Origin: Candidatus Wolframiiraptor sp.
GTDB lineage: Archaea; Thermoproteota; Nitrososphaeria_A; Caldarchaeales; Wolframiiraptoraceae
NCBI GenBank assembly: GCA_003660635.1
Contig: QMUP01000049.1
Location: forward strand, 1 to 6,842
DNA length: 6,842 nucleotides
Reading direction: 5' to 3'
The notes under the pieces were generated by a model that was given only the letters and a program-made list of their open reading frames with translations, made no database searches and was not told the origin of the DNA. The translations under genes and the position numbers were made by a program. Shown piece after piece: positions 5,119 to 6,842 of the stretch. Position 1 is the stretch's first letter; each line of letters begins with the position of its first letter.

Positions 5119-6330
5119 TTAGGGGATCAGGAACCTCGGCTCGGGCTGGAATTCTTCGATTGCTGTGAGCCCTCTCAGCCTCTTGATCACCCTTTCCCGT
5201 ACCTCAAGCGGGGTTGGAATATCCCGGACCAATTTTCCGCCGCGTATAAGGGGTTTGAGTAGGGGTTCAACTCTCTCCCCGCAGATCGGGCAGGAGTCTA
5301 TTTCGACATTGAATGGGGTAACCGTGTCGTGTAGCTTTCGACAACGATATACTTGTTTTCTGCCCGGGAGTTTTCCCCGCTTAGAAAATGATTTCCCATC
5401 CACCTCGACTATGTCCATGGCTAAGTCTACGGAGGGTGGAAACGCTATGGAGGTTCCTACTCCGAAGCCATCGGCGACATCCGATAGCTCTCTAACCTCT
5501 TCCTCATTTAAGCCGCCGCTCACGAAGATCTTAACGTGTTTGTATCCGGCGAGATCTAACGCCCACCTGGCTTCCAATACGATTTTTCTCATGTTCCCGC
5601 GTCTCGAACCCGGGGTATCAAATCTGACGCCATAGAGCTTGTCCTTGAGGACCTCGGCGGCGAGGAGCGCTTCAAATCGTTCATCAGACAAGGTGTCGCA
5701 GAGGGTTATCCTCGGGACCTCTTCCGGGATTATAGAGTCAAATGCCTTCCAGGCCTCCGGCTGATTTCCGAAGATCAAGATTAATGCGTGGGGCATCGTC
5801 CCCACGGGCTTAACCCCTGCCAGTTCAGCACCAATAATACTCGAGACAGCATCGCATCCGCCCATTAACGCGTATCTATCGACCATGGGTGCGAGCGCGG
5901 GGTGTACCGACCTTATTCCAAAGAAGAGGAGTGTCTTATCTCCGGCGGCGATCCTGAGCCTCGCGGCCTTGGTCGCCACGCTCGTCGCGTGTCTGAGTAT
6001 TCCTAGGAGACTCGACTCATAAATGCCGTAATCCACATACTTTCCGTCAATGGCCATCACCGGCTCATAAACCCTGAAGAACTCTCCCTCTTCAAGAGCA
6101 TAGACATCGACATCTTTTCCTTCGAGGAGCTTCGCCGCTTCTCCGATTCCCGCAGCAATCGCCCACTTGTATTCCTTGGGAAGACCGTAGGCGTGGATTT
6201 CGGCGTAGGCGCGTTTATCTTTTTTCCCAGTTCTTTCCAGTATTTCTCTGGTTCTGGCGAAGTATATGTCCGTAACTTTTCCTGAGAGTATTTCTTCTTC
6301 CGTCGCTATGTAGAACTTTCTCTCTTTCAC
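5119..6330 (-). CDS. pncB: Nicotinate phosphoribosyltransferase (archaeal type with C-terminal metal-binding domain)
   Basis: This 403-residue cytosolic enzyme converts nicotinate and PRPP (with ATP) to nicotinate mononucleotide in the Preiss-Handler NAD salvage route. The N-terminal part (about 1-110) includes KVTDIYFARTREIL. The barrel core carries LRIAAG (125-130), FFGIRSVHPALAP (136-148), the catalytic-histidine segment GTMPHAL (His181), the PRPP-side RFDTPGSRRGN (236-246), and the phosphate-site motifs VSGGL (270-274) and DGFGVGTSIAF (287-297). The C-terminal domain (about 318-370) resembles the zinc-knuckle domain of archaeal homologues: Cys330-x3-His334 and CPICG (Cys347, Cys350), followed by EPLLKPLIRGGKLV. 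The start is GTG at 6328-6330, supported by GAGGTG (6339-6344, minus strand) at 8-nt spacing and a GTGA overlap with pncA. The order pncA-pncB joins consecutive steps of the pathway. Confidence 0.95.
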   Translation of the reverse strand: MKERKFYIATEEEILSGKVTDIYFARTREILERTGKKDKRAYAEIHAYGLPKEYKWAIAAGIGEAAKLLEGKDVDVYALEEGEFFRVYEPVMAIDGKYVDYGIYESSLLGILRHATSVATKAARLRIAAGDKTLLFFGIRSVHPALAPMVDRYALMGGCDAVSSIIGAELAGVKPVGTMPHALILIFGNQPEAWKAFDSIIPEEVPRITLCDTLSDERFEALLAAEVLKDKLYGVRFDTPGSRRGNMRKIVLEARWALDLAGYKHVKIFVSGGLNEEEVRELSDVADGFGVGTSIAFPPSVDLAMDIVEVDGKSFSKRGKLPGRKQVYRCRKLHDTVTPFNVEIDSCPICGERVEPLLKPLIRGGKLVRDIPTPLEVRERVIKRLRGLTAIEEFQPEPRFLIP

Positions 6331-6842
6331 TTCTTTCGCACCTCGAAGCCAAGAAGATCCGATGACGTTAAGACAGCCTTAAGAACAGAATTCATAAAGC
6401 GGAGAGAAGAGACCTGATCGAATTCGGAGAGGGAGAATACGGCGTCAACCGGAATGACTAATTCGTATCCTCTAACCGCAGCACCTATGGCTGTGCAGAG
6501 AACGCAGATATTCCCTAACAGACCCGTTAGTATCAGCTTCTTTATGCCCTTTGATCTGAGTATGTGATCTAGAGGCGTCGAGTAGAATGCGTCGTAGCTC
6601 GGTTTTCTAATTATTATGTCCGCTTCTCCCGGCTTCAATTCTTCGACGATCTCAGCTCCCCAAGTCCCGGCCACCGTGTGTTCTCCCCAAATCTTGAACT
6701 CTGGATCATCTTTGATATGCCAGTCTTGGGTAAAGACTATTGTTGCCCCCGCGTCTCTCGCCTTTGATAACAACTTCTTGATCGCCGGGATTATCTTCTC
6801 TGAATCCTTTGCATATAATTTTCCAGATGGCTTCATGAAATC
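6327..6842 (-). CDS. pncA: Nicotinamidase (isochorismatase-like hydrolase family), N-terminus outside the window
   Basis: This enzyme deamidates nicotinamide to nicotinate, the substrate of the adjacent PncB. The reading frame stays open to the window edge. Counting from Met at 6836, the motifs are TQDWH (Asp38, His40) and His53 in EHTVAGTWGAE as metal ligands, Lys78 in RKPSYDAF as catalytic lysine, and Cys111 in GNICVLCTA as nucleophile. These are the family's Lys/Cys and metal residues. The two codons before that methionine encode Asp-Phe, which reads as the end of the DxQxDF motif near the N-terminus of every nicotinamidase; the methionine is therefore internal, and the catalytic aspartate and the true start are off the window. 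It overlaps pncB by 4 nt (GTGA). The loop LLGNIC replaces the more usual VATNIC/VATDYC. Other isochorismatase-like amidases are possible, but the context favours nicotinamidase. Confidence 0.9.
   Translation of the reverse strand, partial: DFMKPSGKLYAKDSEKIIPAIKKLLSKARDAGATIVFTQDWHIKDDPEFKIWGEHTVAGTWGAEIVEELKPGEADIIIRKPSYDAFYSTPLDHILRSKGIKKLILTGLLGNICVLCTAIGAAVRGYELVIPVDAVFSLSEFDQVSSLRFMNSVLKAVLTSSDLLGFEVRKK

Noticed and set aside
5165..5635. Plus-strand open frame of 156 codons antisense to pncB
   Set aside because: The predicted protein is Ser/Thr/Pro-rich with no recognisable motif, and it lies wholly inside a well-conserved gene on the other strand; it is the usual shadow of a GC-rich coding region.
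6327..6836. Nicotinamidase as a complete 169-residue gene starting at 6836
   Set aside because: Asp-Phe codons continue upstream in frame and match the N-terminal DxQxDF motif, so the gene is partial at the window edge.
1..6842. tRNA, rRNA, CRISPR array, insertion sequence or long repeats
   Set aside because: Coding genes fill the window almost completely, gaps are at most 58 nt, and I saw no repeat-spacer pattern, cloverleaf arms, transposase motif or inverted terminal repeats.

Overview
The window is a piece of an archaeal chromosome. The evidence is the archaeal/eukaryotic-only ribosomal proteins (eL19 and eL34), an archaeal-type SecY, a DUF106/EMC3-like membrane protein, Shine-Dalgarno motifs of the GGAGGTGA type, and stop/start overlaps between almost all genes. 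Gene content and a moderately high GC fit a TACK-type, possibly thermophilic lineage, but this is an inference and I cannot name a genus.

Plus strand, 1-4511: the distal half of the ribosomal 'spc' operon in the order eL19 (3' end only), uL18, uS5, uL30, uL15, secY, DUF106 insertase-like gene, eL34. The genes are packed with overlaps of 1 to 26 nt. The only real gap is 58 nt before the uL15 gene, which contains a TATA-like element, a strong Shine-Dalgarno placed unusually far upstream, and two small competing stems. The large-subunit proteins, the small-subunit protein uS5, the protein-conducting channel and a putative membrane insertase are thus made together, coupling ribosome supply to membrane protein insertion.

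Minus strand, 6842-4501: a convergent cluster of nicotinamidase (pncA, cut by the window edge), nicotinate phosphoribosyltransferase (pncB) and a cytidylate-kinase-like P-loop kinase. The first two form the nicotinamide to nicotinate to NaMN salvage route. The kinase is the gene that in many archaea follows eL34 on the same strand; here it is on the opposite strand and its 3' end overlaps the eL34 gene by 11 nt.

There is no mobile element, CRISPR array, tRNA or obviously new system. The points worth a second look are the absence of adk between secY and the DUF106 gene, the inverted kinase, the uL15 leader, and the variant NMP-site motif of the kinase. There is no gene-free stretch longer than 58 nt.
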